A stretch of DNA of 44,465 nucleotides from Nocardia salmonicida NBRC 13393. Its GTDB lineage: Bacteria; Actinomycetota; Actinomycetes; Mycobacteriales; Mycobacteriaceae. The position numbers and the translations under genes were made by a program. Positions 32,004 through 40,185 of the stretch are shown piece by piece. The notes under the pieces were generated by a model. That model was not told where the DNA came from and ran no database searches. It worked only from the letters and a program-made list of their open reading frames with translations. Numbering within the stretch: the stretch's first letter is position 1; each line of letters begins with the position of its first letter. The stretch covers positions 1-44,465 of the forward strand of contig NZ_BDBR01000064.1 of the NCBI RefSeq assembly GCF_001613085.1. Direction: 5' to 3'.

Positions 32004-33332
32004 ATGATTGCGAAATACTGGGTTCGATGGTCGGCCGAGCACGGCGCGCCGCGAGCGATTCTGCGCTGGCAGGCCCGTCGCGGCGATCCGTTCGCGATCT
32101 TGCTCAGCGGTCGGCGGGGTCTGCACGATCCCTATCCGCTGATCGATGAGGTGCGCGGATCGGGCGGAGTGATCAAAACGCCGTTGTCCCTCGCCGCGTT
32201 CGACCACAAGCAGGTCCGAGCGATCCTGCGCGACCCCAGATTCGGGGTGCGGCCCGCCCTCGGCAACGACCTGCCCGCCCCGTGGCGCAAGCTCGCCGAA
32301 CGGGTCACGGTGTTGCCCAATCCGGTCGAGCCACCGTCGATGCTGGTCATCAATCCGCCCGAGCACACGCGAATGCGCAAGCCGGTGGCTTCGGCGTTCA
32401 CCCCGCGCGCCGTCGCCAGGCTGCGCGATCGCGTGGAGGTGGTCACGGCCGAACTGCTCGACGCGATGCCCGCGAACGGCTCGGTCGACCTGATCACCGA
32501 TTTCGCCGCCAAGGTGCCGATCGCGATCATCGCCGAGATGCTCGGCTTCCCACCCCCGGACCGGGACAGGTTCCTCGAATGGGGCGACAAGGTCACGCCG
32601 CTGCTCGACATCGGCACGTCATGGCGGACCTACCGCGCCGCGATGAGCGCGATCGAGGACATGGACGAATACCTCGCCGACCACATCGCCACGCTGCGCC
32701 GCGCGCCGGGTGAGGACATCCTGTCCACCCTGGTCCGTTCGGGCGATCTGAGTCTGACGGAGTTGCAGGCGGGCGCGAGTCTGCTGATGGGGGCGGGTTT
32801 CGAGACGACGGTCAACCTGATCGGCAACGCGGTGGCCGCGCTGTCGGCCCATCCCGATCAGCTCGCGCTCGCGCAGGACGACCCCGATCGCTGGCCCGAT
32901 GTGGTGGAGGAGACGCTGCGGTTCGATCCGCCGGTACAGACCACCGCGCGTCAGGCGCTCGAGGATGTCGAGGTCGAGGGCTACCTGGTGCGGGCCGAGA
33001 CGACGGTCATCCTGTCGCTGGCCGGGGCCAACCGCGACCCGGCGGTCTTCCCCGACCCGCACCGCTTCGACATCGACCGGCCCAATCTCAAGGAGCACGT
33101 GGCCTTCAGCAGCGGTATCCACGCCTGCCTCGGCGCGAGCCTGGCCAGGATGGAAGCGGTGCACGCACTGCGCGCGCTCTACACCCGCTATCCGAACCTG
33201 CGGCTGCGCGGCGAGCCGGTGCGCCGAAACCTGTTCACGCTGCACGGTTTCGAACACATGCCGGTCGACCTCGGCCCGGTGGCGCGAACCTCGGCGCCCG
33301 AAGACCTGGCGGGTGCGTCCCGTCCGGCCTGA
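32004..33332 (+). CDS. Cytochrome P450
   Basis: Heme monooxygenase of 442 aa, soluble bacterial class. Seen: I-helix AGFETTVNLIGNA, ExxR in EETLR, and the heme loop FSSGIHACLG with the thiolate ligand C375. The substrate-facing N-terminus (PEHTRMRKPVASAFTP) is typical of CYP families in actinobacteria. ATG 32004 is chosen because AGGGG ends 5 nt upstream; an in-frame GTG lies 15 nt before it. No ferredoxin gene is adjacent, so it must use partners encoded elsewhere. Substrate not predictable. Confidence 0.94.
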   Translation: MIAKYWVRWSAEHGAPRAILRWQARRGDPFAILLSGRRGLHDPYPLIDEVRGSGGVIKTPLSLAAFDHKQVRAILRDPRFGVRPALGNDLPAPWRKLAERVTVLPNPVEPPSMLVINPPEHTRMRKPVASAFTPRAVARLRDRVEVVTAELLDAMPANGSVDLITDFAAKVPIAIIAEMLGFPPPDRDRFLEWGDKVTPLLDIGTSWRTYRAAMSAIEDMDEYLADHIATLRRAPGEDILSTLVRSGDLSLTELQAGASLLMGAGFETTVNLIGNAVAALSAHPDQLALAQDDPDRWPDVVEETLRFDPPVQTTARQALEDVEVEGYLVRAETTVILSLAGANRDPAVFPDPHRFDIDRPNLKEHVAFSSGIHACLGASLARMEAVHALRALYTRYPNLRLRGEPVRRNLFTLHGFEHMPVDLGPVARTSAPEDLAGASRPA

Positions 33333-33353
33333 GTCCGGTTGCGTGCGAGCGGG

Positions 33354-34052
33354 TTACGTGCTCGTGCGCCAGCGGTAGCGGGTCTTCGGGCGACCGGCCC
33401 GGCCGTAATCGGCACGGCGCTCGGCCAATCCGTCGTCGGCGAGCTTCTCCAGGTACCGCCACGCCGTGATCCGCGAAACACCCACGGCCGCGGCGGCATC
33501 GGTGGCCGTGATGCCCGATTCGACCGAGCGCACCGCCCGCGACACCTCCTCCAGGGTGTGCTGCACAACGCCTTTCGGCGCACCGGCCTTCTGGTCGGCG
33601 GTGCGCAGCGCACCGAGCGCGCGGTCGATGTCGTACTGCGACAGCGCCGCCTCGCCCGCGGGCAGCGCGGTGTCGAAACCGCGGTAGCGTTCCAGCTTCT
33701 CCCGGAACGCGGCGAAGGTGAACGGCTTGAGCAGGTACAACACCACGCCGTGCGCCACCGCGCTGCGCACCATGTTCAGCTCGCGTGCCGAGGTGATCGC
33801 GATGACATCGGGTCGCGGCTGCAGTCCGTTGAGCGCGGCGGCCACATCGAGCCCGCTGATATCGGGCAGTCCGATGTCCATCAGCACCAGGTGGAACGGA
33901 TTGCCGTCGGCGATCGCCTCGGCCGCCACCCGCAGTGCGTCGCGTCCGGTGTGGACGACCCCGCCGGTGACGAAACCGTCGAGCCGTTCGAGATAGGCCC
34001 GATGTGCCTGGGCGATCAACGGCTCGTCCTCGACGATCAGCACGCGGATCAT
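33354..34052 (-). CDS. Response regulator, CitB/DctR type
   Basis: Two-component regulator of 232 aa. The receiver domain has acidic D9/E10, the phosphoacceptor D59 (LMDIGLPDISG), S88 and K109 (LLKPF). The output part contains a helix-turn-helix (ITATDAAAAVGVSRITAWRYLEKLADDGL) as in CitB/DcuR/DctR regulators of C4-dicarboxylate uptake. Its ATG overlaps the sensor kinase stop (ATGA) and has GAAGGAG upstream. Divergence of the operon from a dicarboxylate transporter gene makes that gene the likely target. Confidence 0.94.
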   Translation of the reverse strand: MIRVLIVEDEPLIAQAHRAYLERLDGFVTGGVVHTGRDALRVAAEAIADGNPFHLVLMDIGLPDISGLDVAAALNGLQPRPDVIAITSARELNMVRSAVAHGVVLYLLKPFTFAAFREKLERYRGFDTALPAGEAALSQYDIDRALGALRTADQKAGAPKGVVQHTLEEVSRAVRSVESGITATDAAAAVGVSRITAWRYLEKLADDGLAERRADYGRAGRPKTRYRWRTST

Positions 34053-35602
34053 GGTGTCTCCTTCAGCGGAATGCGAACGATGACCGCGCTGTGTGGTGCG
34101 GCCGTGGTGGTGATGGCGCCGCGATGTCGGTCGACGAGGCGGTGCACCAGAGCGAGGCCGAGGCCCGCGTGGTCGGATTTCGTGGTGTAGCCGCGTTCGG
34201 CGGCCCGGGAGAACATCTGGGCCGACATACCCGGTCCACTGTCGGACACCTGGACCCACAGCGCTCCGTCACGATGACACACCGACACCTCGACGCGCTT
34301 GTCGACGGTTCCCGCCGCCGCGTCGATCGCGTTGTCGATCAGGTTGCCGACCAGGGTGACGGTCTCGTGCGCCGACAGCGGATCGGTGGAATCCAGCGCG
34401 GTGTCCTCGCTGATGGCCAGGCCCACCCCGCGTTCGGCGGCCTGGTCGACCTTGCCGAGCAACAGCGCCGCCAGTGCCGCGTCGCCGACGGCGGCCAGCA
34501 GACGGTCGATCAGCACCTGCGAGAGCTGCAATTCCGCGGTCGCGAAGGCCACCGCTTCGTCCGGGCGGCCCAGCTCGACCATGGTGACCACGGTGTGCAG
34601 CCGGTTGGCCGCCTCGTGCGCCTGGGCGCGCAGCGATTCGGCGAAGCCGCGCACCGAGTCGAGCTCGCCGAGCACCGAGCGCAGTTCGGTCTGATCGCGG
34701 ATGGTGAGCACGGTGCCGATATCGCGGCCCTCCCAGCTGACCAGGTCCTGATTGACCAGCAGGATGCGGTCGGTGGTCACGTGCGTCTCGTCGCGCACCA
34801 CGCCCCCGCTCATCTGTTGCAGCGAGACGGGCAGGTCGGTGCGGAACACCGGACCGTCGGGCAGGTCGAGCAGGGTGCGTGCCTGATCGTTGACCACCTC
34901 CGCGGCCTCGGCCTGGGCGCCGAACACCACCAGCCCCTCGTGCACGGAGTGCAGCACCGCGTCGTGGTGTTCGTAGAGTGCGCGCAGTTCGTCGGGAGCC
35001 AGACCGTGGGTCTGGCGGCGCAACCTGCGGCTGATCAGGAACGACGACAGCGCGGCCAGCCCGAGCCCCACCGCGGCCACCCCGAGGATCAGGGGCAGCT
35101 GGGAGGCCACCTGGGTGCTGATCTTGGCCCGGGTGACCCCGGCCGAGACCAGCGCCACCACCCGGCCGTTGTCGTAGACCGGGGTGACCGCGCGGATCGA
35201 GGGGCCGAGGGTGCCGGTGAACGTCTCGGTCAGGGTCTGGCCCGCCAGCGCGCCATCGATGCTGCCGACGAACGGCTTGCCGATCAGGTCGGGGTTGGTG
35301 TGGGTGTAGCGGGTGCGGTCGGGCGCCATCACGACGATGAAGTCCATGCCGGTAGCCGCTCTGATCCGCTCGGTGGTCGGTTGCAGCAGCCCGCTCGGGT
35401 AGGGCGAGTTCACCGCGGCCAAGGTCGACGGCGACCGCGCCACCGTCACCGACACGTCTCTGACCTGCATTTCCGCGGCCAGGTCATGATCGCGCCTGGC
35501 ATCGAGCACGGCCAGGATCGTGCCCACGGCGATCAGCAGCGCCAGCACCACCAACTGCCATACGAAGGCCTGTCCCGCGAGCGACAGTCGTCCTCGTCGC
35601 AC
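34049..35602 (-). CDS. Sensor histidine kinase, CitA/DcuS type
   Basis: Membrane sensor of 517 aa. One membrane helix at about 12-33, an extracytoplasmic PAS-like sensor (about 40-165, with SIRAVTPVYDNGRVVALVSAG), a second helix near 170-190 and a cytosolic PAS domain (VLHSVHEGLVVFG). The kinase core has a His box LRAQAHEAANRLHTV, N-box LVGNLIDNAIDA and G-boxes VSDSGPGM and GLGLALVHRLVDRH. CitA/DcuS sensors bind citrate or C4-dicarboxylates outside the cell. GTG 35602 is preceded by GGAGG. The stop overlaps the response regulator start. Confidence 0.94.
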   Translation of the reverse strand: MRRGRLSLAGQAFVWQLVVLALLIAVGTILAVLDARRDHDLAAEMQVRDVSVTVARSPSTLAAVNSPYPSGLLQPTTERIRAATGMDFIVVMAPDRTRYTHTNPDLIGKPFVGSIDGALAGQTLTETFTGTLGPSIRAVTPVYDNGRVVALVSAGVTRAKISTQVASQLPLILGVAAVGLGLAALSSFLISRRLRRQTHGLAPDELRALYEHHDAVLHSVHEGLVVFGAQAEAAEVVNDQARTLLDLPDGPVFRTDLPVSLQQMSGGVVRDETHVTTDRILLVNQDLVSWEGRDIGTVLTIRDQTELRSVLGELDSVRGFAESLRAQAHEAANRLHTVVTMVELGRPDEAVAFATAELQLSQVLIDRLLAAVGDAALAALLLGKVDQAAERGVGLAISEDTALDSTDPLSAHETVTLVGNLIDNAIDAAAGTVDKRVEVSVCHRDGALWVQVSDSGPGMSAQMFSRAAERGYTTKSDHAGLGLALVHRLVDRHRGAITTTAAPHSAVIVRIPLKETP

Positions 35603-35650
35603 CTCTTGCCTCCGACCTGAATTTCTCGAACGTTATGCATCGATATGAAA

Positions 35651-35679
35651 CTTATGGACCAAAGTGACGGCCGTCACAA
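35651..35679 (-). promoter_or_regulatory. Sensor kinase promoter overlapping CRP-like palindrome
   Basis: On the minus strand TTGTGA (35674-35679), a 17-nt spacer and CATAAG (35651-35656) form a plausible promoter for the two-component operon. The perfect palindrome GTGACGGCCGTCAC (35664-35677) overlaps its -35. The core GTGA-N6-TCAC matches the CRP/GlxR consensus TGTGA-N6-TCACA at nine of ten defined positions. Rightward, CAATAG (35677-35682) lies 6 nt before ATG 35689 of dctA, so one site could serve both promoters. Confidence 0.55.
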
Positions 35680-35688
35680 TAGTTGCTC

Positions 35689-37065
35689 ATGCTCGTCGAC
35701 ATGAGCTCAACCACCGGACAACGGAAACGCGACCATACCCATTGGCTCTACATCGCGGTGATCATCGCCGTCGTGGCCGGCGTCATTGTCGGCCGGGTGG
35801 CCCCGGAATTCGGTCAGTCACTGGCGCCGCTGGGCACCGTGTTCGTGAACCTGATCAAGATGATGATCGCACCTGTCATCTTCTGCACGATCGTGCTGGG
35901 CATCGGTTCGGTGCGCGCGGCCGCCACCGTGGGCAAGGTCGGTGGCCTGGCCATCGGCTATTTCCTGGTGATGTCGACGGTCGCGCTCGGCATCGGGCTC
36001 GTCGTCGGAAACCTCATAGACCCGGGTGAGGGACTCGATGTCGGCGCCTCGGGAGCGGGGGCGAAATACGCCGATCAGGCGCACAGCGCGGGTGGCACGT
36101 GGGACTTCATCCAGAACATCGTGCCGACCACGCTCGTGTCGTCGCTCACCGCGGGCAGCGTGCTGCAGGCCCTGTTCGTCGCGCTGCTGGTCGGGTTCGC
36201 CGTGCAGGCGATGGGTGACGCGGGGGCACCGATCCTGCGCGCGGTCGCGTTGGGCCAGAAGCTGGTGTTCCGCATCCTGTCGATGATCCTGTGGCTGGCT
36301 CCGATCGGCGCGTTCGGCGCGATCGCGAACGTGGTCGGGCGCACCGGTTGGTCGGCGGTGGTGCAGTTGGCGACGCTGATGATCGCGTTCTATCTGACGT
36401 GTCTGGTGTTCGTGTTCGGTGTGCTCGGCGTGATCCTGCGGATGGTCTCGGGCGTCTCGATCCTGAAGCTGTGCCGGTACCTGTCGCGCGAGTACCTGCT
36501 GATCGTGGCGACCTCGTCGTCGGAATCGGCGCTGCCGCGACTGATCGCGAAGCTGGAACACGCGGGTGTGGAGCGCACCACCGTGGGTGTCGTTGTGCCG
36601 ACCGGGTATTCGTTCAACCTCGACGGCACCGCCATCTACCTGACGATGGCCTCGATCTTCATCGCCGACGCCATGGGCAAGCCGCTCGCGCTCGGTGAAC
36701 AGATCGGCCTGTTGCTGTTCATGATCATCGCGTCCAAGGGGGCCGCGGGCGTCACCGGCGCCGGCCTGGCCACCCTCGCCGGCGGCCTGCAGAGCCATCG
36801 CCCGGACCTGCTCGACGGTGTCGGCCTGATCGTCGGCATCGACCGCTTCATGTCGGAAGCCCGTGCGCTGACCAATTTCTCGGGCAACGCCGTGGCCACG
36901 CTGCTCATCGGCACCTGGACCAAGACCGTCGACGCCGACCGGACCCGCCGCGTGCTCGACCGTGAACTGCCGTTCGACGAGGAGACGATGGTCGACGACC
37001 ACGAAGTGGATCAGCCCGTCGAACTCACGAAACCTGTTCCAGCACAGCCTGTCGAGGTGTCCTGA
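35689..37065 (+). CDS. dctA: C4-dicarboxylate/proton symporter, DctA type
   Basis: Dicarboxylate/amino acid:cation symporter (DAACS) of 458 aa, an inner-membrane carrier for succinate, fumarate or malate. Family hallmarks: the re-entrant serine loop VATSSSESALPRL, the TGYSFNLDGTAIY helix, and ASKGAAGVTGAGL plus SEARALTNFSGNAVAT, which hold the substrate-binding residues. About eight helices; an acidic hydrophilic tail. ATG 35689 is favoured because CAATAG lies 6 nt before it and no Shine-Dalgarno exists; ATG 35701 is the alternative. The divergent CitA/CitB-like system probably induces it. Related glutamate carriers are the other possibility. Confidence 0.92.
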   Translation: MLVDMSSTTGQRKRDHTHWLYIAVIIAVVAGVIVGRVAPEFGQSLAPLGTVFVNLIKMMIAPVIFCTIVLGIGSVRAAATVGKVGGLAIGYFLVMSTVALGIGLVVGNLIDPGEGLDVGASGAGAKYADQAHSAGGTWDFIQNIVPTTLVSSLTAGSVLQALFVALLVGFAVQAMGDAGAPILRAVALGQKLVFRILSMILWLAPIGAFGAIANVVGRTGWSAVVQLATLMIAFYLTCLVFVFGVLGVILRMVSGVSILKLCRYLSREYLLIVATSSSESALPRLIAKLEHAGVERTTVGVVVPTGYSFNLDGTAIYLTMASIFIADAMGKPLALGEQIGLLLFMIIASKGAAGVTGAGLATLAGGLQSHRPDLLDGVGLIVGIDRFMSEARALTNFSGNAVATLLIGTWTKTVDADRTRRVLDRELPFDEETMVDDHEVDQPVELTKPVPAQPVEVS

Positions 37066-37072
37066 GATGGTC

Positions 37073-37105
37073 GAAGGCCCCGCGATGAGAAATCGCGGGG
37101 CCTTC
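37073..37105. terminator. Strong hairpin after dctA
   Basis: Perfect 14-bp stem GAAGGCCCCGCGAT / ATCGCGGGGCCTTC around GAGAA, 7 nt after the dctA stop. It also lies just beyond the stop of the opposing DUF4287 gene, so it can serve both directions. Confidence 0.8.
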
Positions 37106-37119
37106 GGGTTCCAGTAGGG

Positions 37120-37338
37120 CTAGATTCTGGACCACTTGCCGGGGTTGAGGTGGAACTGCACCAGGGCGTTGGCGTGGCCGTGGCCGAGGCCGTGCTCGGA
37201 CTTCAGCCAGGTGACCAGGGCCGTGTGCCCGGTCGGCTCGGCCGCGTCGAGCAGGGTGAACCATTCGTCGACGGTGCGCCCGTACTCGGTCTCGATGGTG
37301 GGGAAGTAGGACGCGGGGCCGTGCGGCGCGTTCGCCAT
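37120..37338 (-). CDS. DUF4287 domain protein, 72 aa
   Basis: Small cytosolic protein whose whole length matches DUF4287: the segment YFPTIETEYGRTVDEWFTLL is followed by TWLKSEHGLGHGHANALV. The family is common in actinobacteria and of unknown function; some members are the N-terminal half of proteins with a DUF5655 domain, absent here. ATG 37338 has an ideal AGGAGG upstream. It follows the DUF4267 gene in the same direction after 73 nt and may be cotranscribed. Confidence 0.85.
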   Translation of the reverse strand: MANAPHGPASYFPTIETEYGRTVDEWFTLLDAAEPTGHTALVTWLKSEHGLGHGHANALVQFHLNPGKWSRI

Positions 37339-37411
37339 GGTGGTTCCTCCTCGATGGGTGTTCGTTATCGGTGAAGACGGTGCGGTGGGGCGGAATTCAT
37401 CGCTGGTGTGG

Positions 37412-37828
37412 TCACGCCGCGACGAGTGGGCGCTGCGTCGCGCTCACGCGGCTTTCGCGGATCAGCAGCACGCCGGCGAGCGCGACGAGTACGGCGGTGA
37501 AGCCGTGGACGCCCAACGCGGTGGCGGTGGAACCGTGCCAGCTCAGGACGGTGGCCATGTCCCCGAACGGCGTGAGCGAGGTGGCCAGCATGGCGACGCC
37601 GAGCGCGAAGCGCTGCTTGGTGGCCAGCAGGCCGAGGATCACCAGGCCGCTCACCACGTCGCGGACGCCCTTGAGGTTCAGGAAGGCCACCGCGTCGCCC
37701 TCGGGCACAGCGGGGAGGCCGAAGCCCGCGGCCGTCATCTCCGGGGCGACGAGGTAGTTGATGCCGACGTAGATGATGAAGATCCCGCCGAGCAGGGAGA
37801 GGGCGGTGGCGATGCGCGAGGTGGTCAT
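37412..37828 (-). CDS. DUF4267 integral membrane protein
   Basis: A 138-aa protein with four predicted membrane helices (ATALSLLGGIFIIYVGINYLV; DVVSGLVILGLLA; FALGVAMLATSL; GFTAVLVALAGVLLI), matching the DUF4267 family. No function known. ATG 37828 has CAGGAG 7 nt upstream. It diverges from a TetR regulator, and its promoter is flanked by two copies of the putative TetR operator, so it is the likely regulated target, perhaps a small efflux or stress membrane protein. Confidence 0.85.
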   Translation of the reverse strand: MTTSRIATALSLLGGIFIIYVGINYLVAPEMTAAGFGLPAVPEGDAVAFLNLKGVRDVVSGLVILGLLATKQRFALGVAMLATSLTPFGDMATVLSWHGSTATALGVHGFTAVLVALAGVLLIRESRVSATQRPLVAA

Positions 37829-37863
37829 GCGGTGCTCCTGAAGCTTGTTGCTTGCTCTGAAAT

Positions 37864-37930
37864 CTAGCGGCGCTAGGTGTTGAGAGAACTATAACCAGAG
37901 CCTCGCTATCTTGTCTAGCGCTGCTAGAAT
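37864..37930. promoter_or_regulatory. Divergent promoters with two TetR-type operators
   Basis: Two matching 13-bp palindromes, CTAGCGGCGCTAG (37864-37876) and CTAGCGCTGCTAG (37915-37927), share CTAGC-N3-GCTAG and lie 51 bp apart centre to centre. The leftward promoter is TAGACA (minus strand, 37912-37917), 18 nt, TATAGT (37888-37893), with one operator on its -35 and the other just downstream. Rightward, TAGAAT (37925-37930) lies 7 nt before the tetR ATG and overlaps the second operator, implying autoregulation. Confidence 0.65.
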
Positions 37931-37937
37931 TTCGAGC

Positions 37938-38525
37938 ATGAGCACCCAGCAGCGCAAGGAACGCGAACGCGCCGAACGGCATCAGCGGATCATCGACACC
38001 GCGCGCGAGATGGCCGAAGCGGAAGGCTGGGACGCGGTCACCATCCGCAAACTGGCCGACCGCATCGAATACAGCCAGCCCGTGCTCTACAGCCACTTCG
38101 CGAACAAGGCGGCCATTGTCGGCGCCGTGGCCCTGCAAGGTTGCGTCGAGCTCGCCGAACAACTGAAGCTGGCCCGTGAGGCGGCGACCACCCATACGGA
38201 GGTGATCGCCAATGTCGCGCGCGCCTACCTCGACTTCGCCACCGCCAACCCGGCCCGCTACGACGCCATCTTCCAGCAGAAGACCGACCTGAACTTCGGC
38301 CTCGACGCCCCACAACCCCTGCGCGATGCCTTCGCCGGCCTGGAGGCGATGTTCGCCCCCTACTCCGAGGGCGACGACCTCGGCGCCCGTACCGAAGTCG
38401 CCTGGGCCTCCCTGCACGGCCTGGCCACCCTCGACCGAAACGGCCGATTGCGCCCCGAACTGCGCGAACGGCGCATCACCCTGCTGGTCGACGGAACAAG
38501 CGAAGCGGCGGTCGACCCGAGCTGA
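37938..38525 (+). CDS. TetR-family transcriptional regulator
   Basis: Repressor of 195 aa. The N-terminal helix-turn-helix domain is clear (RIIDTAREMAEAEGWDAVTIRKLADRIEYSQPVLYSHFANKAAIVGAVA), and the C-terminal ligand domain carries WASLHGLATLDRNGRL, typical of TetR proteins with a WHG domain. ATG 37938 is favoured because TAGAAT sits 7 nt upstream, fitting a leaderless mRNA; the in-frame start at 37911 would lie inside the operator. It likely represses itself and the divergent DUF4267 gene. Ligand unknown. Confidence 0.94.
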   Translation: MSTQQRKERERAERHQRIIDTAREMAEAEGWDAVTIRKLADRIEYSQPVLYSHFANKAAIVGAVALQGCVELAEQLKLAREAATTHTEVIANVARAYLDFATANPARYDAIFQQKTDLNFGLDAPQPLRDAFAGLEAMFAPYSEGDDLGARTEVAWASLHGLATLDRNGRLRPELRERRITLLVDGTSEAAVDPS

Positions 38526-38711
38526 GCGGGACCGGCGCCGCTGTTCGAAACCCTCTCGCGCCACACCGGTCCGGCGGTGTCGCTCGGTGCGGTGCCGTCG
38601 CGGTGTCGAACCTGCCGGGTGACCGAGCGCACGGCGACAGGCTCGCCGCTCCGCGTAGGTTGGAGGTAACGACGCAGGTCGGCAGAGCGGCCGAGGGCGA
38701 AGGGACGGCGG

Positions 38712-40181
38712 ATGGCGGAAGTCGTAGTAGTGGGGTCGGGGCCGAACGGTCTTGCCGCGGCGGTGATCGCCGCACGCGCCGGGTTGTCGGTGCGGGTCCT
38801 CGAAGCGCAGGAGCAGGCAGGCGGTGGATCGCGCACCGCCGAGCTCACCCTGCCCGGCTTCCATCACGACATCTGTGCCGGTGCGCATCCGATGGCGTTG
38901 GCGTCACCGTTCTTTCGCGCGTTCGATCTCGCCGCGCACGGCGTCGACCTGCTCACCCCGACCGTCTCCTACGCCCACCCACTCGACGGCGGAATCGCCG
39001 GATTGGCTTGGCGCAACCTCGAATCCACCGTCGCCGACCTCGGGCGCGACGGCCGGGCATGGCGCGAGCTGTTCGCGCCGCTGGTCGAACACTGGCCCGA
39101 GGTGGTCGAGCTGGCCATGTCGGATCTGCGGCATCCACCCCTGCGCGTCGGCACGGGCATCAAGTTCGCGACCCGCCTGCTCGAACAGGCGTCCCCGTTG
39201 TCCGACAACCGTTTCAGCGATGACGTGGCGCCCGCGATGTTCAGCGGTGTGGCCGCCCACGCCATCACCTCACCGCGCGCCTTCCCCGCGGTCGGCGCGG
39301 CACTGCTGCTCGGCACCCTCGCGCACGCGGGCGGCTGGGTGATCCCGCGCGGCGGCAGTCAGGCGATCCCGAACGCGATGATCGCCGAAATCGAAAGCCT
39401 CGGTGGGGAGGTGCTCACCGGGCACCGGGTCGATGATTTCGCCGAACTCGCCACCGCCCGCGCGGTGCTGTTCGACACCTCGCCCGCCGAACTCCTTCGC
39501 ATCGCCGGTGACCGTCTGCCGTCGCGATACCGCAACAGCCTCGGGCGTTTCCAGTACGGCAACGCCGCCTGCAAGGTCGACTTCGCCCTGTCGGGACCGG
39601 TGCCGTGGGCCGCGCCGGGCGCCGACCTGGCGGGCACCCTGCACCTGGTCGGTACCAGGGCCGAAGCCATGCACGCCGAACACCAGGTCGCCACCGGCGC
39701 GTTCGCCGATCGGCCGTTCGTGCTGGCCATTCAGCCCGGCGTGGTCGACGCCACCCGAGCACCCGAGGGACAGCACACCTTCTACACCTATGCCCACGTC
39801 CCCAACGGGACCGATCGCGATATCAGCGACCAGGTGATCGACCAGGTCGAACGCTTCGCGCCCGGTTTCCGCGATCTGATCCTCGCCAAACATGTGCGAC
39901 CGGCGGCTTTCATGCCCGCGCACAACGCCAACTACATCGGCGGCGATATCTCGGCGGGCGCGATGTCCACGCGCCAGACCCTGTTCCGTCCGCTCGCTCG
40001 CTGGAACCCTTACTCCACCCCGATTCCGGGCACCTACCTGTGCTCGTCATCGACCCCACCGGGGCCGGGCGTGCACGGGATGTCCGGACTGCACGCGGCA
40101 CAACACCTGCTGCGCAACCGTTTCGGCATCGTCACCGACCCGCTCGACCTGTTGCGCGGCGCGGAGCCCGCCTACCGGTAG
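38712..40181 (+). CDS. FAD-dependent oxidoreductase, phytoene-desaturase-like
   Basis: A 489-aa flavoprotein of the NAD(P)/FAD-dependent (CrtI/amine oxidase) superfamily. The N-terminal dinucleotide fold is intact (VVVVGSGPNGLAAAVIAARAG, then VRVLEAQEQAGGGSRT), and the C-terminal FAD contact GPGVHGMSGLHAAQHLL is present. The middle (WVIPRGGSQAIPNAMI) is typical of retinol-saturase or phytoene-desaturase-like proteins. No carotenoid genes are nearby, so carotenoid desaturation is not implied; the substrate is unknown. ATG 38712 has GAAGGGA upstream. It converges with the CDF transporter gene, with 4 nt between stops. Confidence 0.9.
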   Translation: MAEVVVVGSGPNGLAAAVIAARAGLSVRVLEAQEQAGGGSRTAELTLPGFHHDICAGAHPMALASPFFRAFDLAAHGVDLLTPTVSYAHPLDGGIAGLAWRNLESTVADLGRDGRAWRELFAPLVEHWPEVVELAMSDLRHPPLRVGTGIKFATRLLEQASPLSDNRFSDDVAPAMFSGVAAHAITSPRAFPAVGAALLLGTLAHAGGWVIPRGGSQAIPNAMIAEIESLGGEVLTGHRVDDFAELATARAVLFDTSPAELLRIAGDRLPSRYRNSLGRFQYGNAACKVDFALSGPVPWAAPGADLAGTLHLVGTRAEAMHAEHQVATGAFADRPFVLAIQPGVVDATRAPEGQHTFYTYAHVPNGTDRDISDQVIDQVERFAPGFRDLILAKHVRPAAFMPAHNANYIGGDISAGAMSTRQTLFRPLARWNPYSTPIPGTYLCSSSTPPGPGVHGMSGLHAAQHLLRNRFGIVTDPLDLLRGAEPAYR

Positions 40182-40185
40182 CCTC

